Of a stretch of 64,000 nt of DNA, positions 15,993 to 25,451 are shown in pieces. Below the pieces are notes generated by a model that ran no database searches, was not told the origin of the DNA, and worked only from the letters and a program-made list of their open reading frames with translations. The stretch is from assembly GCA_004297775.1 (NCBI GenBank), contig SCUE01000028.1, forward strand, positions 1 through 64,000, given 5' to 3'. How positions within the stretch are numbered: the stretch's first letter is position 1; each line of letters starts with the position of its first letter. The stretch is from Chloroflexota bacterium (GTDB lineage: Bacteria > Chloroflexota > UBA6077 > FW602-bin22). The translations under genes and the position numbers were made by a program.

Positions 15993-17225
15993 ATGGCACT
16001 GCGCAATATCGATTTCGAAGCTCTCAAGAGCCTGCGAGACCGGAACGGCGCCGCCTTCCCACGCGGCCGTGTGATCTTCCGCGAGGGCGACACGAGCGCC
16101 GAGTTTTATGTCATTCTGCAAGGCGCGGTCGAGCTTTCGATCAAGGATAAGGCCACCGGCGACAAGACAGTCCTGCACACCGCGCAAGCGGGCGCATTCT
16201 TTGGTGAGATGTCCTGCTTCGGCGGAATGCCGCGTTCGGCGACCGCGACCGCGGCCGAGGATTCCTTCCTCTTGTTCTTTAACCAGGACACGGCGATCCA
16301 GTTGTTGCGCGCGAGTCCTCGATTCGGCCTTGGTGTCATCCAGACGTTGTGCGATCGCATCCGGACGGCCAACGAGAAGATCTCCGCGCTGAGCGACCGC
16401 TCGGGTGGGCAACCGGCGACCGTCGCGCAATCCGCGGCCAGCGTGCCAACGCAGGCGGCGGCGCGTCTTGCCCAAGTGGCTGCCACGACAGCCGCAACGG
16501 CTGGCGGCGCGCCTCCACGCGAGGTTCCGCCACCGCGGTTTGACAAGGCAATCCTGTGGGGCAAACTGGTCCAGTGTCCGGTGAGCAACACACGATTCAC
16601 CGCGCTGAATGTCCGACCCGAGCAGGTAAAGGTTCGGGTTCGCGAGTCGGACTTCCGTGAGGTGTATGCCGGTCCAAATCCGCTCTGGTATCTCGTCTAC
16701 GTCTGTCCTGAGTGCCTCTACGCGGCTTATCCCGATGACTTCCCGACTGTGAATCCGGACGAAGGGCGCTCAATCCTGGCCGGCGCGGCGGAGCGGCACG
16801 CGCTCGCCGCGGATGCCAAGCTGGGTGGTGATCGCGATCTTGCCGCGGCGACGGCGTCGTTACGCATTGCGCGAGACTGCTACCGCGAGCGCGCCTCGAA
16901 TCCACAGCGCCTGGGAGGCCTACTGCATCGAATCGCCTGGCTCGCTCGAGAAGCCGGCGACGCTGCCGCTGAGAAATCGGCGCTGGCCGAGGCCGTCGAA
17001 TCGTATGCGGCCGCGCTCGAGCAGGGATCGGCCGGCGGCGGCGCTGACCTCGTCCTCCTGTACACGATCGGAGAGATTCACTTGCGTCTGGGCGACCCTG
17101 CCAACGCGATCAAGCACTTCGCTCTGGCGCGGCAGCACCGGGACTTTGCGAAACAGCCCGACATTCAGCGACTGGTTCGTGATCGCTGGATCGAGGCGCG
17201 CGCGCTGGCCCGCCCGGCGGGTTAG
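15993..17225 (+). CDS. Cyclic-nucleotide-binding domain fused to DUF2225
   Basis: 410 aa. Residues about 8-125 form a cNMP-binding jelly roll (FREGDTSAEFYVILQGAVEL, then a phosphate-binding-cassette-like GEMSCFGGMPRSATATA). An Ala/Pro/Gln-rich linker (about 140-185) leads to DUF2225, with a probable metal site (CPVSNTRF and YVCPECLYAA), and a helical TPR-like end (about 270-405). A regulatory protein that senses a nucleotide or protects a metal site is plausible; no HTH is visible, so it is not a CRP-type transcription factor. ATG 15993 is chosen over one at 15945 because the cNMP fold begins right after it. Confidence 0.85.
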   Translation: MALRNIDFEALKSLRDRNGAAFPRGRVIFREGDTSAEFYVILQGAVELSIKDKATGDKTVLHTAQAGAFFGEMSCFGGMPRSATATAAEDSFLLFFNQDTAIQLLRASPRFGLGVIQTLCDRIRTANEKISALSDRSGGQPATVAQSAASVPTQAAARLAQVAATTAATAGGAPPREVPPPRFDKAILWGKLVQCPVSNTRFTALNVRPEQVKVRVRESDFREVYAGPNPLWYLVYVCPECLYAAYPDDFPTVNPDEGRSILAGAAERHALAADAKLGGDRDLAAATASLRIARDCYRERASNPQRLGGLLHRIAWLAREAGDAAAEKSALAEAVESYAAALEQGSAGGGADLVLLYTIGEIHLRLGDPANAIKHFALARQHRDFAKQPDIQRLVRDRWIEARALARPAG

Positions 17226-17779
17226 CTGCCGACGCCGAGCTGGTCGGCGATCGGACGCAGCGCGCCTAGGACTGTCGCGATGTGCTCGTCAACCTCGACG
17301 CCGAGGAGCGCCGCGCCTTCGACGATGTCCTCTCGCCGGACCGCCCGGGCAAATGCCTTGTCCTTCATCTTCCGCCTCACCGCGCCGACGTCGACGTCGT
17401 GGATCGATCGACTGGGCCGAACCAACGCCACCGCAATCGCGAATCCGCACAGTTCGTCTACCGCGAACAACGCCTTATCCATCAGCCCTGCGCGGTCGAG
17501 ACCCAGGTAGTCGGCGTGGCTCTGAATCGCGTAGATCACATCTTCGGCGACACCGCGTTCTCGCAGGACCGGTGCGCCCGCGGCCGGGTGCAACTCCGCG
17601 GTCGGGTGCCGCTCATAGTCGAAATCGTGCAGAAGGCCGGTCAGTCCCCACAGTTCTTCGTCTTGGTTGAACCGGCGAGCGTAGGCGCGCATCGCGGCCT
17701 CGACCGAGAGTGCGTGTTTACGCAGTGGCTCGCCAAGCGTCCACTCCGTCAGAAGGTCCCAAGCCTCACTCCGCAGCAT
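17222..17779 (-). CDS. HD-domain hydrolase
   Basis: 185 aa from ATG 17779 (MLRSEAWDLL). The HD signature is present: KHALSVEAA (His), GLLHDFDYERHP (His-Asp) and later SHADYL and KALFAVDEL. Such proteins are metal-dependent phosphohydrolases for nucleotides or cyclic nucleotides. It ends tail to tail with the cNMP-binding/DUF2225 gene, overlapping 4 bp. Its 5' end overlaps the small coiled-coil ORF by 14 bp, which suggests coupled translation. Confidence 0.85.
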   Translation of the reverse strand: MLRSEAWDLLTEWTLGEPLRKHALSVEAAMRAYARRFNQDEELWGLTGLLHDFDYERHPTAELHPAAGAPVLRERGVAEDVIYAIQSHADYLGLDRAGLMDKALFAVDELCGFAIAVALVRPSRSIHDVDVGAVRRKMKDKAFARAVRREDIVEGAALLGVEVDEHIATVLGALRPIADQLGVGS

Positions 17780-17969
17780 GTAAGCGACTCCAGGCGCGAT
17801 ATCGCTCAACGAATTCCGCCGACAGCTCCTCATATCGGCGGTCGAGATCGCGGACGGTCTCGTTAACATCCGCAACCATTTCCAGTCTCTGTCGGACCCT
17901 CCAGATGCGACCGCGAACCTGATCAATTTCACGATCGAGGGCGTGAAGGCTGGCTTCGGCCGCGGCCAG
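17766..17969 (-). CDS. Small coiled-coil protein, start uncertain
   Basis: The frame between the isomerase stop and the HD start encodes a heptad-rich peptide (EASLHALDREIDQVRGRIW, then LDRRYEELSAEFVERYRAW). The only standard in-frame start upstream is GTG at 18107, which would lie 135 bp inside the isomerase gene; a CTG at 17969 directly after that gene's stop is an alternative, without a visible Shine-Dalgarno. The 14-bp overlap with the HD gene argues that it is translated. No family is recognised. It may be a short partner of the HD protein. Confidence 0.45.
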   Translation of the reverse strand: MAAAEASLHALDREIDQVRGRIWRVRQRLEMVADVNETVRDLDRRYEELSAEFVERYRAWSRLHAAE

Positions 17970-17971
17970 CG

Positions 17972-18808
17972 CTACGTCGTCAGGCCCAGATCCCGCTCGA
18001 GATAGTCCTTGCTCATGCTCACGCTCTCGTATGGAGTCCGGCGTGTGTAGTCCAGCTCGATCGTCAGCCAACCGTCGTATCCCCTCTTCCGCAAGACTTC
18101 GACGCACGCTTTGAGATCCACCTGCCCACGGCCCAGTTCGACGAAATCGCGGATGACGGCCATGCCGCCTTCACCGGTCGCCTCGGGTGGCAACGATGGA
18201 TCCCAATCCTTCAGATGGACGTACGCAATCCGATCAGCGTAGCGCGTGAGGACGTCGACTTCGGCGCGCTCGTTCGCCGGATTGCCCTTCCGAAAATGCG
18301 CCGTGTCCGCCGCTAGCGCGACGTATCGGGGATCGACTCGGTCGAGAACGAAATCGATCTCGGGAATTGTCTCGAGCACCGTGTTGACGTGCGGGTGAAT
18401 GCACGTCTGGACGCCGAGATCCTGGCTGCGACGCCCGATTTCATTGGCACAATGGACCATATTCAAGAGATGATCGTGCGTTGGGCCGCCGGGTGGCCGG
18501 CGACCGGGACCGAGGACGATTCGGTCGGCGCCGTTCAACGCCAGGAAGCGCGCGATCCGTGTGTTGTGGGCCACAAGGGTCTCGAATCGCGACGGGTCGT
18601 GCATTTCGCCGCCGCCGTACAGAGCGACCAGCATCAAGCCACGTTCGGCAAGAATCGACTGGAACTCGGCGATCCGGTCGAAGCCGAAATCGTCGACGAC
18701 GAACGCGAACGCCTCGAATCCGCGAAACCCGAGCGCCGCGATCTCCTTGACCGCGGTGGAGAACCCATCGCGTCCCCACGTGATGCCGTGACACGCGATT
18801 CTCATCAT
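17972..18808 (-). CDS. Sugar phosphate isomerase/epimerase (IolE-like TIM barrel)
   Basis: About 278 aa from ATG 18808; ATG 18805 follows directly, and GGAGG lies 8 nt upstream. It is an AP-endonuclease-2-like TIM barrel with metal-binding residues in GFEAFAF, CIHPHVNTVLE, ALAADTAHF and LTIELDYTR. Closest in pattern to IolE/2-keto-myo-inositol dehydratases and hydroxypyruvate isomerases. No other inositol gene is nearby, so the substrate is open. It is divergent from the 42-aa membrane protein gene. Confidence 0.85.
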   Translation of the reverse strand: MMRIACHGITWGRDGFSTAVKEIAALGFRGFEAFAFVVDDFGFDRIAEFQSILAERGLMLVALYGGGEMHDPSRFETLVAHNTRIARFLALNGADRIVLGPGRRPPGGPTHDHLLNMVHCANEIGRRSQDLGVQTCIHPHVNTVLETIPEIDFVLDRVDPRYVALAADTAHFRKGNPANERAEVDVLTRYADRIAYVHLKDWDPSLPPEATGEGGMAVIRDFVELGRGQVDLKACVEVLRKRGYDGWLTIELDYTRRTPYESVSMSKDYLERDLGLTT

Positions 18809-18848
18809 CGCCGCTACCTCCGGAACCTGGATCGTAGAACGCGATACA

Positions 18849-18854
18849 TATACT
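18849..18854 (+). promoter_or_regulatory. -10 element of the mini membrane protein operon (leaderless type)
   Basis: TATACT ends 6 nt before GTG 18861, so the first nucleotide of the RNA would be at or next to the start codon. Confidence 0.45.
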
Positions 18855-18860
18855 CGGACA

Positions 18861-18989
18861 GTGGTCGTCGCGTCTGTTCTTGCCCACGGCGAGGCTGGGA
18901 AGTGGGATGAAGCGCTCACGCTCATCCTCGGCGCGCTGATTGGTCTGGCATTGGCGCATATCCTGCGGCCGCGACGCAAGAACCGGTGA
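18861..18989 (+). CDS. 42-aa single-pass membrane protein, unknown function
   Basis: GTG 18861 to TGA 18989. The product has a short polar N-terminus, one hydrophobic helix (LTLILGALIGLALAHIL) and a basic end (RPRRKNR), predicted as N-out with positive residues inside. Support for reality: a -10 element just before it, and a 4-bp GTGA overlap with the following lipoprotein gene. No homologue is recognised. Confidence 0.6.
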   Translation: MVVASVLAHGEAGKWDEALTLILGALIGLALAHILRPRRKNR

Positions 18990-20110
18990 CCGCCGGCGTT
19001 GCACTGGCGGCTCTCATCGCGTTGACCGTCGGCTCCGCCATCGGTTGCGCTTCCGGCAACTCGGCCGATCCGCGATCGCGCCAGGCATCGACCGCGATCG
19101 TCCTCGCGAATGCGACGCTCGCTCCCCGCCCTCCGCCACCGACGCCGAAGCCTCCGACACCAGGGCGCGAACTGGCACTCAGCCTCCCAGGCATAGTTGC
19201 CCTTGGTCGTAACACGACGATCGATCTCGTGGATGGTCAGGGGACCAGGACGCTGTTTCGGGCCGAGACCGGTGGCAATGCCAAGGATCCGTCCATTTCG
19301 CCGGATGGTCGCCGGATCGCGTTCGCCTACGCGCCGCCACGGCCGGAATCACGCGACACTCCCCTGCTCGACCAACTCATCTACTCGGACATCCTCGTCG
19401 TCGACGCATCCGGCGGGAGCGCGCACCCGATCGCGCGGCACGATCGCGCCGGCGCGATTCTCGAAGGCCCTCGCTGGTGGTCAGACGGCAAATCCGTCCT
19501 GTACAGCTACTACGCGCCCACCTACCGTGGCGAGCGCCTCGTCGGCGAGACGTACGAGGCGCGTTCGACCGACATCGAAACCGGCACGACGACGACAGTG
19601 GTCCGAAACGCCAGTTGGATTGGCCCCGGAGTCGGCGGTCGTCTGGCCTGGGTGCATGAATCGGCCGCCGACGGTCCCAGTCTTCGGTTCCGGTCGACAA
19701 TCACCGCGCCCGACGTCATTCTGGTAGCGGCCGGCGTGTTCGACTCGATCGTCGATCCCCGAATCTCGCCGATCGGGTCGGAGATCGCGTTCGTTGGAGC
19801 GCGCCTTTCGAGTGCTCGTCCCGCCGCGGCGGATTACCTGGGGGGAATCCTGGACCGGTTACTCGCCGCGCCCGCGGAGGCGCACGGCCTGCCTCTCGAA
19901 CTATGGACGATTCCAACTGTCGGCGGAGAGCCGCGCCAGGTAACGCAGATTGCCGAGGACGGGCTTCGCATCGCCTGGAACGCGGGCGGCGACGAGCTCG
20001 TCGCGGCCGGTGGCGGCGGGATCTACGCGATCTCGGTCGCGACGGGGCAGGTGCGCGCGGTGCACACCGAGGGGACGCACGGTGGCATTGACTGGAGATC
20101 GAAGCGATGA
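18986..20110 (+). CDS. Beta-propeller (TolB/WD40-like) lipoprotein
   Basis: 374 aa from GTG 18986. The N-terminus is a lipoprotein signal peptide: hydrophobic AGVALAALIALTVGS and the lipobox AIGC. A Pro-rich spacer (RPPPPTPKPPTPG) follows, then repeated propeller blades with the PSISPDGRRIAFAY signature and variants (RWWSDGKSVLYSY, PRISPIGSEIAFVG, LRIAWNAGGDELVAAG). It is probably exported and membrane-anchored, with a binding role. Overlaps by 4 bp with both neighbours (GTGA before, ATGA after), so it belongs to a tight three-gene operon. Confidence 0.82.
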   Translation: MTAGVALAALIALTVGSAIGCASGNSADPRSRQASTAIVLANATLAPRPPPPTPKPPTPGRELALSLPGIVALGRNTTIDLVDGQGTRTLFRAETGGNAKDPSISPDGRRIAFAYAPPRPESRDTPLLDQLIYSDILVVDASGGSAHPIARHDRAGAILEGPRWWSDGKSVLYSYYAPTYRGERLVGETYEARSTDIETGTTTTVVRNASWIGPGVGGRLAWVHESAADGPSLRFRSTITAPDVILVAAGVFDSIVDPRISPIGSEIAFVGARLSSARPAAADYLGGILDRLLAAPAEAHGLPLELWTIPTVGGEPRQVTQIAEDGLRIAWNAGGDELVAAGGGGIYAISVATGQVRAVHTEGTHGGIDWRSKR

Positions 20111-21117
20111 GTGACCAGGGTATCCCGTTCGGAAAGGTGCCGCCTGAGATTCTGAGCCAGTTCGCGCTCAGTCGCACCGGTGCGCGTCGCCGCGAGGTCG
20201 TCATTGGGCCAGATATCGGGGTCGACGCGGCCGCCGTCGATATCGACGGGGATATCCTCGTGCTCTCAACCGACCCGATCACCGGCGCGGGAAAGAACGC
20301 CGGTTGGCTAGCCGTGCACGTCGCGTGCAACGACATCGCGGTTCACGGCGCCCGCCCGGTGGCGCTCCTCGTGACACTTCTTCTTCCAGGTGAATCGGCC
20401 ACCGCCCACCTGGACCGATTGACCACCGACATCGATCGCGCCGCGCGCGACGTCGACGTTGCGATTGTCGGCGGCCACACCGAAGTCTCCGGCGCGGTCA
20501 CCCGACCAGTCGCCGTCCTGACTGCGATCGGTCGGGTCGAACGATCCAAACTCATCCAGCCTGCCGCGGCGCGCGCCGGGGACGATGTTGTGCTTGTGGG
20601 CTCAGCCGCGATCGAGGGGACCGCGATTCTGGCTACCGATTTCGCCGACGAATTGCGCCCCGCGGTCGGCGCTGACGTGGTCGAACGCGCCCAGGGATTC
20701 TGGGATGGTGTGAGTATCGTGACCGCTGCGCTATTGGCTGCCGAAATCGGAGCCATCGCGATGCACGACTGCACGGAGGGTGGCATCATCACCGCCGTTC
20801 ACGAATTCGCCGTCGCGACGGGCCTCGGCGTCCGTGTGGTCGTCGAGTCGATTCATCGGCGCGAGGAAACCGACGTCATCGCTTCCCACTTCTCCGTCGA
20901 TCCGCTTGCGCTGGTATCGAGCGGAGCGCTCCTGGTCGCCGCTCGGCGCGAACTCGACATCGCGTCCCGTCTACGTGATGCCGGATTTCAGGCCGCCAGG
21001 ATTGGCGAATTCACCGCGACCGGACGGCGCCTTCTCTTGCGCGGCAAGAGCATTCCGCTCGTGCCGCCGGCCCGTGACGAGCTCTGGCGACTGCTCGAAG
21101 AGCGCGCCGGAATCTGA
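20107..21117 (+). CDS. AIR synthase-related protein (PurM/HypE superfamily)
   Basis: 336 aa. It has the ATP-binding pattern of the PurM/HypE/ThiL/SelD fold: an IGPDIGVDAAAVD start, LSTDPITG, VACNDIAVHGARP, VGGHTEVS and a second domain with DCTEGGIITAVHEFA. These enzymes activate amides or carboxylates as phosphates. It lacks the C-terminal Cys of HypE (it ends LLEERAGI), so hydrogenase cyanide-ligand synthesis is unlikely. Overlap with the lipoprotein gene is ATGA. Confidence 0.82.
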   Translation: MSDQGIPFGKVPPEILSQFALSRTGARRREVVIGPDIGVDAAAVDIDGDILVLSTDPITGAGKNAGWLAVHVACNDIAVHGARPVALLVTLLLPGESATAHLDRLTTDIDRAARDVDVAIVGGHTEVSGAVTRPVAVLTAIGRVERSKLIQPAAARAGDDVVLVGSAAIEGTAILATDFADELRPAVGADVVERAQGFWDGVSIVTAALLAAEIGAIAMHDCTEGGIITAVHEFAVATGLGVRVVVESIHRREETDVIASHFSVDPLALVSSGALLVAARRELDIASRLRDAGFQAARIGEFTATGRRLLLRGKSIPLVPPARDELWRLLEERAGI

Positions 21118-21121
21118 TTCC

Positions 21122-21127
21122 TATACT
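21122..21127 (+). promoter_or_regulatory. -10 element of lepA
   Basis: TATACT ends 11 nt before ATG 21139. No Shine-Dalgarno is visible in the interval (TTCGCAACCAA). Confidence 0.4.
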
Positions 21128-21138
21128 TTCGCAACCAA

Positions 21139-22938
21139 ATGAATCAAAGCCATATCCGCAACTTCTCCATCATCGCGCACATCGATCACGGCAAGACGAC
21201 CCTGAGCGATCGAATCCTCGAGATGACCGGCGCGATTTCGGCGCGCGAAGTGGCCGATCTTGTTCTCGACTCGATGGACCTTGAACGCGAGAAGGGCATC
21301 ACGATCAAGGCGCGAGCGGTCCGAATGCAGTATCGAGCCGACGATGGCCAGGATTACGAACTCCACCTGATCGATACCCCCGGCCACGTCGATTTCTCGT
21401 ACGAGGTGAGCCGAAGCCTGCAGGCGTGCGAGGGCGCGCTGCTGGTGATTGACGCCGCGCAGGGAATCGAAGCACAGACGTTGGCGAACACGTACCTGGC
21501 CATCGAGCACAACCTCGAGATCATTCCGGTCATCAACAAGATCGACCTGCCGAGCGCGAGTCCGGATGTCGTGGCACACGAGATCGAGAAAGTGATCGGC
21601 ATCGGACGGGAGGACATGATCCTGGCGTCCGGCAAGGAGGGGCGCGGAGTCCACGAGATCCTCGAAGCGGTCATCAAGCGTATTCCACCGCCGCGTGGCG
21701 ATGCCGAGGCACCACTTCGCGCGCTTGTGTTCGATTCACATTACGACTCATACCGCGGTGTGATCGCGTACATCCGCGTCGTCGATGGCGAGGTGAGGAC
21801 CGGCGACCGAATTCTCGTGATGTCCACCGAGAAAGCGGCCGACCTGATCGAGGTCGGCGTATTCACACCGGCCAACAGGGCCGTCGCAATCCTGTCGGCG
21901 GGAGAGGTTGGCTACATCGCGACTGGCTTGAAAAACGTGTCGGACTGTCAGGTTGGTGACACGATCACATTGGTCAATCGGCCAGCCGCGGCATCGCTAC
22001 CAGGATATCGCCCGGCGAAGCCGATGGTATTCGCCGGCCTGTATCCGGTCGAGAGCTCGGATTACGGCCTTCTGCGCGATGCGCTTGAAAGACTGAAGAT
22101 GAATGACGCGGCACTCTCGTACGCTCCTGAGTCGTCGGTCGCACTCGGATTCGGCTTCCGATGCGGTTTCCTCGGGCTTCTCCATATGGAAATTGTGCAG
22201 GAACGTCTCGAACGCGAATTCGATGTCAACCTTCTGACCACATCCCCTAGTGTGGAATACATCGTCCGCTCGCGGACCGGCACCGAGTTGGTCGTTGACA
22301 ATCCGGCAAATCTGCCGCCAATCGGCTCGATCGACGTCATCCTCGAGCCGTGGATGAAGATCAGCGTGGTGTCGCCAACGCGGTATATCGGCGCGATCAT
22401 GGAACTCGTCACCACGCGACGCGGCACGTTCGAAAAGATGGACTACCTCGACGAGCAGCGCGTTCTGCTCCAGTACCGAGTTCCGCTCAGCGAGATCCTG
22501 GTTGAGTTCTACGATCAGATGAAGTCGCGTTCGCAGGGCTACGCATCGCTGGATTACTCGTTCGATCGATATGAAAAGGCCGATCTCGTCAAACTCGACC
22601 TCATGGTCAATGGGCAACCGGTCGACGCCCTCTCGCTCATCACCCATCGGGATAACTCATACATCCGCGGACGCGACCTGGCCGAAAAGTTGCGGAAGCT
22701 CATTCCTCGTCAGATGTTCGAGGTGCCGATTCAGGCCGCGATCGGCAGCAAAGTGATCGCGCGCGAGACGATACCCGCAATGCGCAAGAACGTTCTCGCC
22801 AAATGCTACGGCGGCGATATCTCGCGGAAGCGCAAGCTCCTGGAGAAACAGTCCGAGGGCAAGAAGCGGATGAAGCGTGTCGGCAACGTCGAGATTCCGC
22901 AGGAGGCGTTCATGGCCGTTCTGAAACTCGGCTCCTAA
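21139..22938 (+). CDS. lepA: Elongation factor 4 (LepA)
   Basis: 599 aa, the family length. GTPase motifs: [10 protein letters not shown] (P-loop), the switch segment around [18 protein letters not shown] and NKIDLP. The LepA-specific C-terminal domain ends with [14 protein letters not shown] and [10 protein letters not shown]. It back-translocates ribosomes and aids assembly under stress. Probably transcribed from its own promoter, 21 bp after the AIR synthase-like gene. It faces secF; the 194 bp between them contain short inverted repeats but no clear terminator. Confidence 0.98.
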   Translation: MNQSHIRNFSIIAHIDHGKTTLSDRILEMTGAISAREVADLVLDSMDLEREKGITIKARAVRMQYRADDGQDYELHLIDTPGHVDFSYEVSRSLQACEGALLVIDAAQGIEAQTLANTYLAIEHNLEIIPVINKIDLPSASPDVVAHEIEKVIGIGREDMILASGKEGRGVHEILEAVIKRIPPPRGDAEAPLRALVFDSHYDSYRGVIAYIRVVDGEVRTGDRILVMSTEKAADLIEVGVFTPANRAVAILSAGEVGYIATGLKNVSDCQVGDTITLVNRPAAASLPGYRPAKPMVFAGLYPVESSDYGLLRDALERLKMNDAALSYAPESSVALGFGFRCGFLGLLHMEIVQERLEREFDVNLLTTSPSVEYIVRSRTGTELVVDNPANLPPIGSIDVILEPWMKISVVSPTRYIGAIMELVTTRRGTFEKMDYLDEQRVLLQYRVPLSEILVEFYDQMKSRSQGYASLDYSFDRYEKADLVKLDLMVNGQPVDALSLITHRDNSYIRGRDLAEKLRKLIPRQMFEVPIQAAIGSKVIARETIPAMRKNVLAKCYGGDISRKRKLLEKQSEGKKRMKRVGNVEIPQEAFMAVLKLGS

Positions 22939-23132
22939 TTCTACAGCCGCGATTGTACCGAATGGCCTACGGGCCGATCTCGGGGAAGGTTATGGGGCAG
23001 CGCCCCGACTGACACTGCCAATCTCAGATGCGGCCCCGGGATAACGAACTGCGGCTGTGGGATTAAGTCACGGGCGCCGGCCGCTGGCAAGAATCCGGGC
23101 GGACAGTCGACGCCCGCGAGCGCCGCGCGACG

Positions 23133-24053
23133 TCAGGTGGCTCTGGCCGGGGTGCGCCTCGCGAAGCGACCGATTTCGCCGTTTTCCCATGACACAAGCA
23201 GCGCCGAGGCGTTGAAGATCGACGAGTAAGTGCCGCTCACGATTCCGATGAGGAGAGTCAGCGCAAAGATTCGGGTCGTAACCCCGCCGAAGAGCACGAG
23301 CGCCGTCAGAGTGAACACGACGGTCAGAGAGGTGGCGAGGCTGCGACCCAGTGTTTGCGCCAGACTGTGATTGACGATGCTTTCGAACGGTTGGCCGTTC
23401 ATCCGACGCATGTTCTCGCGAATACGGTCGAAGACCACGATGGTGTCATGAACCGAAAAACCGATCACCGTCAAGATCGCCGTCACGAATAACGCATCGA
23501 TCTCGATGTGGAAGAGTCGCCCGAGAATCGAGAACACACCCAGAACTAACAAGGCGTCATGGAGGAGGGCGATGATCGCGCAGACCCCGTATCGGATTGG
23601 ATGCTCAACGTGCCGAAACGCCCAGGCGATATACAGCAAGATACCGAGTGCCGCCAGCGCGACAGCCTGGACGGCTCGACCGGCAATCTCTTGACCGACC
23701 ACCGGCCCGACTGACTCGAACCGGAGTTCGACGAATGGCCCGATGCGCGAACGGAGCGCCGCCGCGATCGTCGACTTCTGATCGCCTTCGGACGAGATCT
23801 CCTTCGATCGAACGAGGATGTCACGCTCACCAGAGGTCTGGACGATCGAGTCGCCGAGATCGTGCTCGCTGAAGACTGACTTCACATCCGCGGGCGACGC
23901 GGCCCGCTCGAACTGCAATTCCCAGAGCGTTCCACCAGTGAAATCGACCGCGAGTTGCAGTCCCGGTGGAATCGCCAAAGACACGAGTCCCGGCACAATC
24001 AGTATCAGTGAGATCAGGTAGTAGAGACGACGACGGCCGATGATGTTGAGCAC
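23133..24053 (-). CDS. secF: Protein translocase subunit SecF
   Basis: 306 aa with six predicted membrane helices, the large periplasmic domain after helix 1 starting with LAVDFTGGTLWEL, and the hallmark VHDTIVVFDRIREN. With SecD it uses proton flow to help late steps of Sec export. It follows secD with a 6-bp gap and is the last gene of the operon that begins at gmk. Confidence 0.97.
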   Translation of the reverse strand: MLNIIGRRRLYYLISLILIVPGLVSLAIPPGLQLAVDFTGGTLWELQFERAASPADVKSVFSEHDLGDSIVQTSGERDILVRSKEISSEGDQKSTIAAALRSRIGPFVELRFESVGPVVGQEIAGRAVQAVALAALGILLYIAWAFRHVEHPIRYGVCAIIALLHDALLVLGVFSILGRLFHIEIDALFVTAILTVIGFSVHDTIVVFDRIRENMRRMNGQPFESIVNHSLAQTLGRSLATSLTVVFTLTALVLFGGVTTRIFALTLLIGIVSGTYSSIFNASALLVSWENGEIGRFARRTPARAT

Positions 24054-24059
24054 GGTCGA

Positions 24060-25451
24060 TCAGACCCGGACCGTGCGCTGCGCCAGGCCGAACACGCCCG
24101 ATGACGGAAGAAACCGAACATCCCGCAGAACGTGCAGAAGCGTGCGTGTGACCGTGATCGCAGTGAACATCGAGACGACGACGCCGATTGCGAGCGTCAA
24201 GGCAAACCCCTGAATGATGCTGGCGCCGAAATTCGCGCCGAACCAGAACAGGATCGCGCACGTGATGAGCGTCGAGACATTGGAATCGCGAATCGAGGTC
24301 CACGCGCGCGCGAATCCGGCGTCGATCGCGGCGTTCAACGATCGGCCGGTTCTCAACTCTTCCTTCATGCGTTCGAAAATCAAGATGTTGGCATCAACGG
24401 CCATGCCGATCGAGAGAATGAATCCAGCGATTCCGGCGAGCGTAATGACGATCGGAATCGTCTTGAATAGCGCAAATGTAATTGCCGCGTACACAACGAG
24501 AGCCATGGTTGCCAGCACGCCGAATGCTCGGTAGTTGAGCACCATAAACCCAGCCACGATCCCCAGGCCAACGAGGCCGGCGACGACGCTCTTACGCACC
24601 GAATCCTGGCCCAGGGTTGGACCGACCGTACGGTTCTGCACGACCTTGAGCGGAACCGGCAGCGCACCGTACTTGAGCTGAATCACGATATTCTGCGCCT
24701 CTTCGAGCGCGAACCCGCGCGGTCCCCCGCCGGTGATTCGTCCGGATCCACCGACGATCGGGCTCTGAATGACCGGCGAAGAAATCACCTGTTTGTCGAG
24801 TGTGATCGCGAGATAACGACCGACGTTCGCGGTCGTGAAGTCACCAAAGAACTTGGCGCCCTCGTCACCGAAGGCGAACTGGATCTCGGGTCGCCCCAAC
24901 TCGTCGAATCCGACATTGGCCGTGGTGAGATGCTTGCCTTGGACGATCGTCTGGAACACACGCTTCTCGGGACTATCGGTGATCGGCGCGATCTCAGCGG
25001 TCGGACCGCCGAGTGACGTTGTCACACTCGTGCCGGGTGGCAAGAATGACGCGCCCGCGTCGATGAACTCGAGCAGACCCGTGTTTCCGAAGGTCTTGAT
25101 CGCCTGATCCGGATCCTTGACGCCAGGCAACTCGACGATGATGCGATTTCCCTGGCCCAGTTGAATGACCGGCTCCGAGACACCCAGCGCGTTCACCCGG
25201 TTCTCGATGATGCGTCGCGCCGCGATCATTGTGTCCGGATCGATGACCTGACCCGATGCAACCTCAGCCTGCAGAAGAACCTGAATGCCGCCCCGGAGAT
25301 CGAGACCTTCCTTGATCGCGATGTCTCGGTGAAAGCGAACGCCAAGAACACTGAGGTCGATCTCCGTGTTCGTCGGCCAAGCGAGCCATCCCGCGACCAA
25401 CGCGATAAGGAGAACAACGAGGAGACTACGGATTGTCGCTGGTCGCACCAA
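24060..25451 (-). CDS. secD: Protein translocase subunit SecD
   Basis: 463 aa with the first helix at residues 8-25, GLDLRGGIQVLLQAE, the periplasmic P1 domain, and SIGMAVDANILIFERMKEEL in the membrane part. The start (TTG 25451, or the following GTG) lies inside the esterase gene by 26 bp, which implies coupled translation. Confidence 0.97.
   Translation of the reverse strand: MVRPATIRSLLVVLLIALVAGWLAWPTNTEIDLSVLGVRFHRDIAIKEGLDLRGGIQVLLQAEVASGQVIDPDTMIAARRIIENRVNALGVSEPVIQLGQGNRIIVELPGVKDPDQAIKTFGNTGLLEFIDAGASFLPPGTSVTTSLGGPTAEIAPITDSPEKRVFQTIVQGKHLTTANVGFDELGRPEIQFAFGDEGAKFFGDFTTANVGRYLAITLDKQVISSPVIQSPIVGGSGRITGGGPRGFALEEAQNIVIQLKYGALPVPLKVVQNRTVGPTLGQDSVRKSVVAGLVGLGIVAGFMVLNYRAFGVLATMALVVYAAITFALFKTIPIVITLAGIAGFILSIGMAVDANILIFERMKEELRTGRSLNAAIDAGFARAWTSIRDSNVSTLITCAILFWFGANFGASIIQGFALTLAIGVVVSMFTAITVTRTLLHVLRDVRFLPSSGVFGLAQRTVRV

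Noticed and set aside
20107..21117. Assignment of the PurM-like protein as HypE
   Set aside because: The C-terminal Cys needed for carbamoyl transfer is missing and no hydrogenase maturation gene is nearby.
22939..23132. Inverted repeat ACAGCCGC (22943-22950) / GCGGCTGT (23051-23058) and a GGGGC-AGC-GCCCC hairpin between lepA and secF
   Set aside because: Arms are short and 100 nt apart and no T-run follows; not enough for a terminator or RNA gene call. The region has no other visible feature.
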